This document shows positions 28,901-35,699 of a DNA stretch of 64,000 nt, piece after piece. Below the pieces are notes generated by a model that worked only from the letters and a program-made list of their open reading frames with translations, ran no database searches and was not told where the DNA came from. Source of the DNA: an uncultured Prevotellaceae bacterium (GTDB lineage: Bacteria; Bacteroidota; Bacteroidia; Bacteroidales; Bacteroidaceae); assembly GCA_947176895.1 (NCBI GenBank), contig CAMWSK010000006.1:1-64000 (forward strand). The letters are read 5' to 3'. The stretch's first letter is position 1. The number at the start of each line of letters is the position of its first letter. A program made the translations under genes and the position numbers.

Positions 28901-30087
28901 TGGAGAACAACATTTTCGGCGGCAGCTCCACCTGGTGCAACGGAAGCATCAAGACCTGCGGCGCCTGGTATGTGAGCCACCTGTGGCGCTACTACCAATA
29001 CACGCTGGACCGCGAGTTCCTGAAGAAAGCCCTGCCCGTGATGTATGACTACTGCCTCTACACCAAGAACATCTCCACCAAGGACAGCAACGGCCTGTGG
29101 GAGATCAAGGACGAGTGGAGCCCCGAGCACGGACCCGGCGATGTCACCGCCTTCGCACAGCAGACCAGCTACGAGGCCCTGGACGAGGTGTTCAAGGCAC
29201 ATGCCGAGCTGGGCGATGAGTCTCCCCTCACCGAGGAGCAGCTGGCAGTCATCCAAGACCTGTATGACAACTTCGACAAGGGCTTGTGGACCGAGACCTC
29301 CGATGGCAAGATCATGATCAGCGAGTGGAAGAACAATGCCCTGCAGGACCAGGGCCACCGCCACCTCTCTCACCTCATGTGCCTCTATCCCTTCGAGCAG
29401 GTAAGCCCCTACGACGAGACCGAGGAAGGCAAGAAGCTGTTCCGGGCCGCCTACAACGGCATGATTGCCCGCAACGGCGATGTGACCGGATGGTCCATGG
29501 GTTGGCAGACCAACACCTACGCCCGTCTGCTCGACGGCGACCGGGCCCGCAAGAACCTGACCCTGGCCCTGCGCCACTCCACCAGCTACGTTATCGCCAT
29601 GGGCGGCCAGGGCGGTTGCTACTACAACCTGTTCGATGCTCACTCTCCCTTCCAGATTGACGGTAACTATGGTTGCACCAGCGGTATCGCCGAGATGCTC
29701 GTGCAGGGCTACGACGGCGTTGTCACCCTCCTGCCCGCACTGCCCTCGGCTTGGCAGAACGGCACTGTGACCGGTCTGAAAGCCCAGGGCAACTACCTGG
29801 TGGACATCACCTGGACCGACGGCAAGGCTGCCGAGGCCAAGATTACCAACGGCCTGAACGAGAAGCGTGTGGTGAAGGTGCGCTACGACGGCCAGGTGGA
29901 TGCCTATGAGATTGAGGCCAACGGCACCCTTACGCTCAGTCTTACGGATGGTCTTCCCACCGCCATCGCCGCTCCCGAAGCCCCTTTTCGTGAAACCGGC
30001 AAGGCCGTGTATGACCTGAGCGGCCGTCGCGTGAAGAAAGCCGCTAAAGGCGTGTACATCGTAGACGGACGCAAGGTAATCCGCTGA
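25975..30087 (+). CDS. secreted GH95 alpha-L-fucosidase/galactosidase with long N-terminal extension
   Basis: 1370 aa; GH95 enzymes are usually about 800. A signal peptide (cleavage near VLAWAGN) is followed by about 550 residues of beta-trefoil-like repeats (YLLSSTAISGKLCGS, YLYSLGAGKYVKSDG, TRFVSVYQGNA) that may bind sugar. GH95 begins near residue 580 (LWYNVPVVHTG, ALPIGNGQIGATIRGG). Catalytic-domain motifs are LQGIWNDRSNTPFWHC, DINVQMNYWP, EWSPEHGPGD (acid Glu near 1050) and DQGHRHLSHL (base region). The first Asn of the usual NxNxQMNYW is Asp here. The C-terminus (AVYDLSGRRVKKAAKGVYIV) looks like a type A T9SS sorting tail. Likely trims terminal fucose or L-galactose from host glycans. 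Confidence 0.88.
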   Translation: MKKLSLLLSLALSITVLAWAGNAVTKAYQQKAPETPVAEGVTRADFTPGALVTSEAGITEGMAYVLRTERGYLLSSTAISGKLCGSQGSGVTDKGTESYDVEAQQFQFKEKDGNRYLYSLGAGKYVKSDGTFEDTPSSAVTFIATGNADRPWQIKLGNNYINVNTGVSNGVLVDSWSAQDAGNRVAIIEAAALDETAALRGTYNNLVKQIQDAGAFEFFHLDNTEALKSVPATTPADVAGMQAAIEAMKAAIEAMNEAGIKDIDIDGKPLFIGNKQHGTRFVSVYQGNAMGSAESRYLTDRVWTFEKVDGTEDTYNLKSESTGLYAAALPATNNTRVSLVEKAQAGAYTVEYTGENGYVNIYMKEGAEAGREAMHMVDWDGVVRWTKTADASKFTLRSAETFLASLDKFYTMQNWSNGYVSVESGYIDGDGNLLVTNNTAPKSMNGLWHIITEKDGSLRFINAGEDKAGLIMSTTGSEGNARTKMVIPTAAGEGSYYKTSDGELHTDGTTPNYIKLASSANNYWNKRGDYLALWNSGSAIGDNGSTFYIEETVPSDELLYAEFNTVEAGDRPEDINDFSLWYNVPVVHTGVSDTWMEYALPIGNGQIGATIRGGLFQDEIQFNEKTLWEGSTANSNQGWYQNFGSIMVVDKSGSFSLADDSKPVKAYNRYLDIIDGVAGVNYKSSDEQTGYKRRYFVSATDRALVAHYEAEGTDKLTLNFTYRPDKQINASAVTYADGTATFSGKLSVVSYNTQFKVLADEGATITTSEDGIRVENAEWANLVMAAATDYDATKSGCVSGETAQQIAQKVADRVSAAAAQPFETLLASHTAKHSGLMNRTTFTIGEKSDKTTEDLIKFYNAAAANKTTPEGLYLESLYFQYGRYFTIGANLDTEIHAPSNLQGIWNDRSNTPFWHCDIHADINVQMNYWPADPTNLSELHRPFLDHIIDLASAPNSPWAALATKNAGKAGGWAVAVENNIFGGSSTWCNGSIKTCGAWYVSHLWRYYQYTLDREFLKKALPVMYDYCLYTKNISTKDSNGLWEIKDEWSPEHGPGDVTAFAQQTSYEALDEVFKAHAELGDESPLTEEQLAVIQDLYDNFDKGLWTETSDGKIMISEWKNNALQDQGHRHLSHLMCLYPFEQVSPYDETEEGKKLFRAAYNGMIARNGDVTGWSMGWQTNTYARLLDGDRARKNLTLALRHSTSYVIAMGGQGGCYYNLFDAHSPFQIDGNYGCTSGIAEMLVQGYDGVVTLLPALPSAWQNGTVTGLKAQGNYLVDITWTDGKAAEAKITNGLNEKRVVKVRYDGQVDAYEIEANGTLTLSLTDGLPTAIAAPEAPFRETGKAVYDLSGRRVKKAAKGVYIVDGRKVIR

Positions 30088-30117
30088 TTGCAGCGAGGGA
30101 TTCCTTACTGATTATAT

Positions 30118-30184
30118 AGCCCCCGACGTGTGGCGGTCCTCTCTGAGGAGCCGGCCGCCCGTCGGGGGCTTTTCGCTTGTTTTG
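30118..30184 (+). terminator. terminator after GH95
   Basis: GCCCCCGACG (30119-30128) pairs with CGTCGGGGGC (30170-30179), followed by TTTTCG. The 41-nt interior contains further complementary GC-rich bases. The 30184-30335 gap holds no convincing gene; a 36-codon stretch (VFDSAYITRIVKEVG...) ending at 30321 may be a gene remnant. Confidence 0.8.
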
Positions 30185-30334
30185 TTCTCTCCTCGAATTG
30201 CGCGGAACGGGTGTTTGACTCGGCCTACATCACCCGCATCGTTAAAGAGGTGGGTGTAGCAGTACCCCGCGATTTTCTCGTCATGCGTACGGAAAAAGAT
30301 AGGGGATATGCGGTTCAATAAGAATAAATTTCAT

Positions 30335-30342
30335 TATTTTTG
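30335..30342 (+). promoter_or_regulatory. -7 box before the structured RNA
   Basis: TATTTTTG. Transcription is expected to begin near 30349. Confidence 0.55.
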
Positions 30343-30348
30343 CAAGGT

Positions 30349-30605
30349 GATAGGGGAAACTCTGTCCGCATCTTATCGAAAAATTGACGAAGCGTTATGC
30401 TGTCTCCAAGTCGGGAACGTAGGAAATTCAAGACTTATCTGAGAGAAGGCATAGTGGTTCTCACGCGTATAGCGTGGGCTGCTATTTCACACCCTCAGAA
30501 TAAAGGTACTTCCTACGACCTCCGACTTCGAGCGTGGCATATCGGCACCACGCTTCTTGCATGTATATAACTGTCCTTCGTGGTGCCGTGGAAGGACGCG
30601 GATTT
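30349..30605 (+). ncRNA. structured non-coding RNA or long 5' leader (6S-like possible)
   Basis: This 257-nt stretch has no good reading frame but is full of nested complementary segments. GTCCGCATC (30364-30372) pairs with GACGCGGAT (30595-30603) with one mismatch; AAGTCGG (30408-30414) with CCGACTT (30522-30528); GTAGGAA (30419-30425) with TTCCTAC (30510-30516); CACGC (30462) with GCGTG (30472); AGCGTGG (30531) with CCACGCT (30548). It starts behind a good promoter box and ends 23 nt before the DUF4468 start. It could be a free RNA, for example 6S-like, or a leader. The family was not identified. Confidence 0.5.
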
Positions 30606-30628
30606 TACAAAGTTATGAGTAGATTACT

Positions 30629-31309
30629 ATGAAAAAGCTTTTTGCAGGTGTCCTCTTGAGCCTGTTTGCTGTAAGCGCAAGTGCCCAACTTATGCGTAGT
30701 GAGGAGTTGGAGACGTATGCAAAGGAGAAGTATGGTGAGAAGTGGGCGGATGCGGCAGCCGCGCTGGGTGAGGAACTGAAGTTGGACAAGAACAACTCAC
30801 TCACCTATCAGCAGGTCATTGATTGTGGGGCCTCCACGAAAGCCCAACTTTATGTGGTTTTGAACTATTGGTTTACGGCATCTTTCAACGATGCAAATTC
30901 CGTAATCAAACTGAATGACAAGGAGAGCGGAACGATTATTGCGAGCGGTTATGTTTCTGAAATTGCGGGTCACGTGGGAGGCATGAACGCTTATGACGTG
31001 AGCATCAAACCCATAATTAAAGTTGATATCAAGGATGGTAAGGTTAGAGTTACCTATACGGTTCAATGCTACGAGGTGGAAAAGGCCGCCGGTGGTGGCA
31101 TAATGGGAGCGATGAGCGGAGCAAAAGCTGTGCAGGTGTCCGAGAAGTGGCCCTTGGAGAAATGTTATCCCTTTGTGGAAAAGGATAAGCATAAGAAGAC
31201 TTCTTCCAAGGCTCTTGTGATGGCACACGCTTATTCCAATGTGATTATGGATAAGATTGAGGAGGCCGTGAAGAATGGTCTTGTGGGTAATGAGGACAGT
31301 GATTGGTGA
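30629..31309 (+). CDS. secreted DUF4468 protein
   Basis: 226 aa with a signal peptide (cleavage near SASAQL). The segment KAQLYVVLNYWFTASFNDAN, then VIKLNDKESGTIIASGYV and IKPIIKVDIKDGKVRVTYT, is the DUF4468 (TBP-like fold) signature of Bacteroidota. The region before it (ELETYAKEKYGEKWADAAAAL) is a charged helix. Function unknown. Base composition is more AT-rich than the neighbouring GH95 and ilv genes. It is either expressed through the structured leader or from an unseen promoter. A second DUF4468 protein is at 52216. Confidence 0.8.
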   Translation: MKKLFAGVLLSLFAVSASAQLMRSEELETYAKEKYGEKWADAAAALGEELKLDKNNSLTYQQVIDCGASTKAQLYVVLNYWFTASFNDANSVIKLNDKESGTIIASGYVSEIAGHVGGMNAYDVSIKPIIKVDIKDGKVRVTYTVQCYEVEKAAGGGIMGAMSGAKAVQVSEKWPLEKCYPFVEKDKHKKTSSKALVMAHAYSNVIMDKIEEAVKNGLVGNEDSDW

Positions 31310-31324
31310 TACCCGCCCTTTAGG

Positions 31325-31430
31325 TTAACGTGAGTCCGATGAATTGTGGTTCACGACCCCCTGAACATTACTTATATTCGTGGCCTAATGAACGTTTCGG
31401 GTTTATTCCGATTTCATCGAACTCGCGTAA
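31325..31430. repeat. inverted-repeat element with TTAACGTGAGTCCGATGAA ends
   Basis: TTAACGTGAGTCCGATGAA at 31325-31343 faces its imperfect inverse TTTCATCGAACTCGCGTAA at 31412-31430. The 68-nt centre has no coding capacity. One lone end (ACGTGAGTCCGA on the minus strand) occurs at 55341-55354, just after the putative porin gene. Confidence 0.6.
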
Positions 31431-31440
31431 AACAAACAAG

Positions 31441-31482
31441 CAATCCCCTCGTCCGCATACACGGGCGAGGGGATTGTTATCT
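31441..31482 (-). terminator. terminator of the ilv operon
   Basis: CAATCCCCTCGTCCG (31441-31455) pairs with CGGGCGAGGGGATTG (31464-31478) with little mismatch and a short loop. A-rich sequence on the plus strand before it provides the T-run for minus-strand transcripts, and it may act in both directions. Confidence 0.8.
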
Positions 31483-31499
31483 ACGTTGGGTGTAGAGGC

Positions 31500-32543
31500 T
31501 TAGTTGTTCTCGGGGCGGAGCTGGCGTACAACCTCGGCGGTGCGCCACATCTCACTCTCGTGCAGGGCGGCCAACTCCTTCTCCAAGCCTACGCGGTAGT
31601 CGGGCTTCGAGTTGGCGTCGATGCTGATCTGGGCCTCGTTGCCGGTCTTCACACTATAGTAGAGCTTCTCCACCACGGGCTTGATGGCATCGTGGAAGGG
31701 ACCCATCCAGTCGAGAGCACCACGCTGGGCGGTGGTGGAACAGTTGGCATACATCCAGTCCATACCCTTCTGTGCGAACAGGGGCATCAAGCTTTGGGTC
31801 AGCTCTTCCACGGTCTCGTTGAAGGCCTCGGAGGGAGTATGTCCGTTCTCGCGCAGCACTTCATACTGGGCCAGCAGCAGGCCTTGGATGGCACCCATCA
31901 GGCTGCCGCGCTCGCCGGTGAGGTCGGAAGTGGCCTCGCGCTGGAAGGTGGTCTCGAAGAGGTAGCCGGAACCGATGCCGATGCCCAGAGCCAGGGTGCG
32001 CTCCAGGGCGCGGCCCGTGTAGTCCTGATACACGGCGTAGGAACTGTTCAGGCCGCGGCCTTCGAGGAACATGGTGCGCAGGCTGGTGCCGCTGCCCTTG
32101 GGGGCCACCATAATCACGTCGATGTCTTTCTGGGGCACACAGCCTGTGCGGTCGTTCCAGGTGATGGCAAAGCCGTGGGAGAAGTAGAGGGCGTCACCGG
32201 GGTTGAGGCACTCCTTCAGGGTGGGCCACACGCTCATTACGGCGGCGTCGGAGAGCAGACACATCACGATGGTTGCCTTTTTGGCGGCCTCCTCGATGCT
32301 GAAGAGGGTCTGTCCGGGCACCCATCCGTCGGCGATGGCCTTCTCATAGGTCTTTCCCTGGCGCTGGCCCACGATCACGTTGAAGCCGTTGTCGCGCAGG
32401 TTGCAGGCCTGGCCGGGACCCTGCACGCCATAGCCGATGACGGCGATGGTCTCGTCTTTGAGCACTTCACGGGCTTTGTCGAGGGGGAACTCTTCGCGGG
32501 TCATCACCTCTTCGATGACTCCGCCGAAATTCATTTTTGCCAT
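31500..32543 (-). CDS. ilvC: ketol-acid reductoisomerase
   Basis: 347 aa. Second step of valine/isoleucine synthesis. The Rossmann motif is VIGYGVQGPGQACNLRDNG and the cofactor loop follows as GQRQGKTYEKA. The knotted C-terminal domain carries the metal-binding acidic residues (ATSDLTGERGSLMG, SLMPLFAQKGMDWMYANCS). It is the last gene of the minus-strand operon ilvD-ilvB-ilvN-thioesterase-ilvC, 44 nt after the thioesterase gene. Confidence 0.96.
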   Translation of the reverse strand: MAKMNFGGVIEEVMTREEFPLDKAREVLKDETIAVIGYGVQGPGQACNLRDNGFNVIVGQRQGKTYEKAIADGWVPGQTLFSIEEAAKKATIVMCLLSDAAVMSVWPTLKECLNPGDALYFSHGFAITWNDRTGCVPQKDIDVIMVAPKGSGTSLRTMFLEGRGLNSSYAVYQDYTGRALERTLALGIGIGSGYLFETTFQREATSDLTGERGSLMGAIQGLLLAQYEVLRENGHTPSEAFNETVEELTQSLMPLFAQKGMDWMYANCSTTAQRGALDWMGPFHDAIKPVVEKLYYSVKTGNEAQISIDANSKPDYRVGLEKELAALHESEMWRTAEVVRQLRPENN

Positions 32544-32587
32544 AGTTGTTTTGTTTTGATGGTTTATTTTGTTGTTGCTTGTTATCG

Positions 32588-33364
32588 TCAGTCGCGGGGG
32601 AAGAGGGTGAGGCGTGCCTGCACGGCCGTCTCGCCGTCGGGCTTCTTGACATCCACCAGCAGAACCTCATCGTCCTGTTCCCATTCGGTGCAGAGGCTGA
32701 GCACGTCGCCCTGGTAGCTCTCGCTCTTGTAGGCGATGTCCAGCCGGCGGATGCCCCGGGTGTGTTGTTCGTGGTTGAGCAGGTTGACGATGTGCTCCAC
32801 GTATTTCATGCTGTTGATGTGGCCGTTGATGTCCACGTCGCTGTAGTAGGTCTGCACTTGGCGTGCCGGTGTGGCGTTGCGGATGCGCAGGGTGCGCATG
32901 TCGCTGATGGGGCAGGGCTTCTCCTCTTCGCTGACAATCCAGTTGAGCAGTTCGCCGCCTCGGAACGTGAGCAGGTCGGCCGGCTTGCGTGTTTGCGTGT
33001 TGATCATCGCCCAGATGCTCCGTCCGTAGCCCAAGGGTGTGCCGTCGGGCAGGGTGAGGCTGAAGAAACGGGTGGTGAAGAGGCGGATGGCACCGGCCAC
33101 CCATGTGGAGATGTCGATGGTTTCACCCAGTTGGGGGATGCGGTTGAGTTCGACACTGAAGCGCGAGAGTACCCACGTGTGTTGCTCCTTCATCAGGTCG
33201 GGGATGCCCCATCCGCGCTGACCGGAGTGCTTGCCTGCGGCGTTGAGCATGTCGTTGCAGAGCACGCCCGGGAACACTCGGTTGTTGAAGTCGACGTGGA
33301 AAGGCTCGATGAAATCGGGATAGGTGCTTATCTTGTCTTGTATGTTTGCCATGGTGTGTGTCAT
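32588..33364 (-). CDS. acyl-ACP thioesterase (FatA-like, double hotdog)
   Basis: 258 aa; the start may be the Met at 33352 (MANIQDK), and the ATG at 33364 overlaps the ilvN stop. Two hotdog domains: the first with FHVDFNNRVFPGVLCNDMLN and SRFSVELNRIP, the second with QTYYSDVDINGHINSMKYVE, which carries the Asn/His pair (INGHIN) of bacterial acyl-ACP thioesterases. It releases fatty acids from acyl-ACP. Its place inside the branched-chain amino-acid operon is common in Bacteroidales and may link branched precursors to branched fatty acids; that link is inference. Confidence 0.88.
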   Translation of the reverse strand: MTHTMANIQDKISTYPDFIEPFHVDFNNRVFPGVLCNDMLNAAGKHSGQRGWGIPDLMKEQHTWVLSRFSVELNRIPQLGETIDISTWVAGAIRLFTTRFFSLTLPDGTPLGYGRSIWAMINTQTRKPADLLTFRGGELLNWIVSEEEKPCPISDMRTLRIRNATPARQVQTYYSDVDINGHINSMKYVEHIVNLLNHEQHTRGIRRLDIAYKSESYQGDVLSLCTEWEQDDEVLLVDVKKPDGETAVQARLTLFPRD

Positions 33365-33969
33365 CTGTTTTGTTGCCGGCGCTCCAGATAGCGGTCGAGC
33401 TGTTCCACAGTGCTTTTGGTGACGGCGATATGGCCCGAGCGTACGAACTGGAGCACGGCACCCACGGCGTTGAGCCGTTCGTAGAGTTGCAGGATTTCCT
33501 CTGTGCGCCCTTTCTTCTCCACGATGGCATAGGTGGGGTTGACCTCCACGATGCGTGCGCCCAGGTCGCGTATGATGAGGTTGACCCTCTGGTCCTGCAG
33601 CATCACGGGCGTGGAGATTTTCACCAGGGCCACCTCGATGGTGAAGATCTGGTCGGTGGTGTAGTAGCGTGCCTGCAGCACGTCAATCTTCTTTTCAATC
33701 TGTTTGGTGAGCATCTTGGCCATCTCTTCCTGACAGAAGCAGGTGATGGTGTATTTGTGCACTCCGGGTGTGGAGCTGGCACACACGTTGAGGCTTTCGA
33801 TGTTCACCTGGCGGCGTGTGAACACGGCAGTTATCTGGTTGAGGATGCCGGCCTGGTTCTCGCTATATATAAGTATGGTGTAGAGCGTGCCGTCCTGCAC
33901 TTTGTTGAAGCATTTGCCACAGGTGTTGCAGTCGCCGCACTCCACGGCCTGGTATTTCGTGTTCTCCAT
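33361..33969 (-). CDS. ilvN: acetolactate synthase regulatory subunit with Cys-rich N-terminus
   Basis: 202 aa. Two ACT-type domains: residues about 29-105 (LYTILIYSENQAGILNQITA, FTRRQVNIESLNV, HKYTITC) and about 110-185 (FTIEVALVKIS, IVEKKGRTEEILQLYERLNA). It binds valine and sets feedback inhibition of IlvB. The odd feature is an N-terminal extension of about 28 residues containing ECGDCNTCGKC, a CxxCxxCxxC motif (Cys 11, 14, 17, 20) that could bind a metal or an Fe-S cluster. Ordinary IlvN begins near LYTILIYS. A GTG within the extension (Val24) is an alternative start. It begins 5 nt after the ilvB stop. Confidence 0.9.
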   Translation of the reverse strand: MENTKYQAVECGDCNTCGKCFNKVQDGTLYTILIYSENQAGILNQITAVFTRRQVNIESLNVCASSTPGVHKYTITCFCQEEMAKMLTKQIEKKIDVLQARYYTTDQIFTIEVALVKISTPVMLQDQRVNLIIRDLGARIVEVNPTYAIVEKKGRTEEILQLYERLNAVGAVLQFVRSGHIAVTKSTVEQLDRYLERRQQNR

Positions 33970-33974
33970 AATGG

Positions 33975-35672
33975 TCAGTTTATTTCAAGCAACATCTCGT
34001 CTACGTTCGAGCCCGGCGGTGTCATGGGCAGCACGTTGTCCTCCTCCATCACGCCGCATTGCAGCAGGAAGGCACCGGGTGTGGCAATCATCTCTCGGAT
34101 GGCCTCGTCCAGCTCTTCGCGGCGTGTGACGGTGCGGCTGGGGATGCCGTAGGCCGAGGCCACCTGGCAGAAGTCGGGGTTGGTCATGGGGGTGAAGGAG
34201 TATCGCCGGTTGAAGAACATGTATTGCCACTGGCGCACGTTGCCCAGGAAGTTGTTGTTGAGCAGAATCATCTTCACGGGAACGCCGTATTCCATGATGG
34301 TCCCGAACTCCTGCAGGGTCATCTGCAGTCCGCCGTCGCCGGCAAACATACACACCGTGCGGTCGGGGGCGCCGAAGCAGGCGCCGATGGCGGCGGGAAT
34401 GCCGAAGCCCATGGTGCCGCAACCGCCGCTGGTGATAACACTATGAGGCAACGTATATTGAAAGTATTTGCAGCCGAACATCTGGTTCTGCCCCACATCG
34501 GTCACCAAGACGGCCTTGTTTTCGGTCAGTTCGCTTACGCGGCGCACCACCTCGCCCATTCTCAGGTCTCCCTCCTTGGGATGAATGGCGGGTTCCACCA
34601 CTTTGTGGTTTTCCTTTTCCTTATAGGGTGCGAAGCCGTCTATCCAGGCTTTGTGGGTGGCGGCGTCCACCAGTTCGGTCACGCGCCGCAGGGTGTCCTT
34701 GCAGTCGCCCACCACGCTCAGCGTGCACTTCACGTTCTTGTTGATTTCGCTGGGGTCGATGTCGAAGTGGATGATCTTGGCCTGGCGTGCATAGGTGTCG
34801 ATGTTTCCCGTCACGCGGTCGTCAAAGCGCATGCCGATGGCGATGAGCAGGTCGCACTGGTTGGTCATCACGTTGGGCGCAAGGTTGCCGTGCATGCCCA
34901 GCATGCCCATGTTCAGGGGGTGGTCCGTGGGCAGTGCGCTCAGTCCGAGCAACGTGCATCCGGCGGGCATCTGTGCTTTCTCCAGCAGAGCCTTCAACTC
35001 CTCGTGTGCTCCTGCCAACTCCACGCCCTGGCCCACCAGCACCAGGGGCTTCACGCTCTGGTTGATCATCATGGCGGCGCGGCGGATGGTGTCGTCAGTG
35101 GGCACGGGCACCGGGTCGTAGGAGCGGATGAAGTCCACCCGGGCCGGCTGATAGTCCACCATGCCCGTCTGTGCGTTTTTGGTGAAGTCCAGCACCACGG
35201 GGCCGGGTCGTCCGCTTCGCGCGATGAAGAAAGCGCGGCTCACGGCCCAGGCGATGTCCTCGGGTCGGCGTATCTGGTAGGCCCATTTGGTGATAGGTTG
35301 GGTGACGCCGATGACGTCCACCTCCTGAAAGGCGTCGGTGCCCAGCATGGCGGCACCCACTTGTCCGCAGATGACCACCACGGGTGTGGAGTCCATCATG
35401 GCGTCTGCGATGCCCGTGATGGTGTTCATGGCGCCCGGTCCGCTGGTCACGATGGCCGTTCCCACGCGTCCGCTGACGCGTGCATAGCCTTGTGCGGCGT
35501 GCACGGCACCTTGCTCGTGGCGCACCAGGATATGGTGCAGAGTGTCTTTATGGTCGTATAGTGCGTCGTAGGTGGGCATGATGGCGCCTCCGGGATAGCC
35601 GAACAGCGTGTCCACGCCCTCGTGCTCCAGGCTGCGCATCAGCGCTTCCGCTCCGGTAATCGTGTTGCTCAT
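33975..35672 (-). CDS. ilvB: acetolactate synthase catalytic subunit
   Basis: 565 aa ThDP enzyme making acetolactate or acetohydroxybutyrate. The N-terminal domain has the catalytic Glu in LVRHEQGAVHAAQGYAR and FGYPGGAIMPTYDAL; the central FAD region holds GMHGNLAPNVM and FDDRVTGN; the C-terminal ThDP motif runs GDGGLQMTLQEFGT to LLNNNFLG. First committed step of valine/leucine/isoleucine synthesis. It lies 27 nt after ilvD and 5 nt before ilvN. Confidence 0.97.
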   Translation of the reverse strand: MSNTITGAEALMRSLEHEGVDTLFGYPGGAIMPTYDALYDHKDTLHHILVRHEQGAVHAAQGYARVSGRVGTAIVTSGPGAMNTITGIADAMMDSTPVVVICGQVGAAMLGTDAFQEVDVIGVTQPITKWAYQIRRPEDIAWAVSRAFFIARSGRPGPVVLDFTKNAQTGMVDYQPARVDFIRSYDPVPVPTDDTIRRAAMMINQSVKPLVLVGQGVELAGAHEELKALLEKAQMPAGCTLLGLSALPTDHPLNMGMLGMHGNLAPNVMTNQCDLLIAIGMRFDDRVTGNIDTYARQAKIIHFDIDPSEINKNVKCTLSVVGDCKDTLRRVTELVDAATHKAWIDGFAPYKEKENHKVVEPAIHPKEGDLRMGEVVRRVSELTENKAVLVTDVGQNQMFGCKYFQYTLPHSVITSGGCGTMGFGIPAAIGACFGAPDRTVCMFAGDGGLQMTLQEFGTIMEYGVPVKMILLNNNFLGNVRQWQYMFFNRRYSFTPMTNPDFCQVASAYGIPSRTVTRREELDEAIREMIATPGAFLLQCGVMEEDNVLPMTPPGSNVDEMLLEIN

Positions 35673-35699
35673 ACAGATATATGTCTCCTGTTCTCGTTC

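Noticed and set aside
30130-30321. A 63-codon plus-strand frame after the GH95 terminator
   Set aside because: Its first part is the terminator hairpin itself. The end (VFDSAYITRIVKEVG) may be an old gene fragment but no family was recognised.
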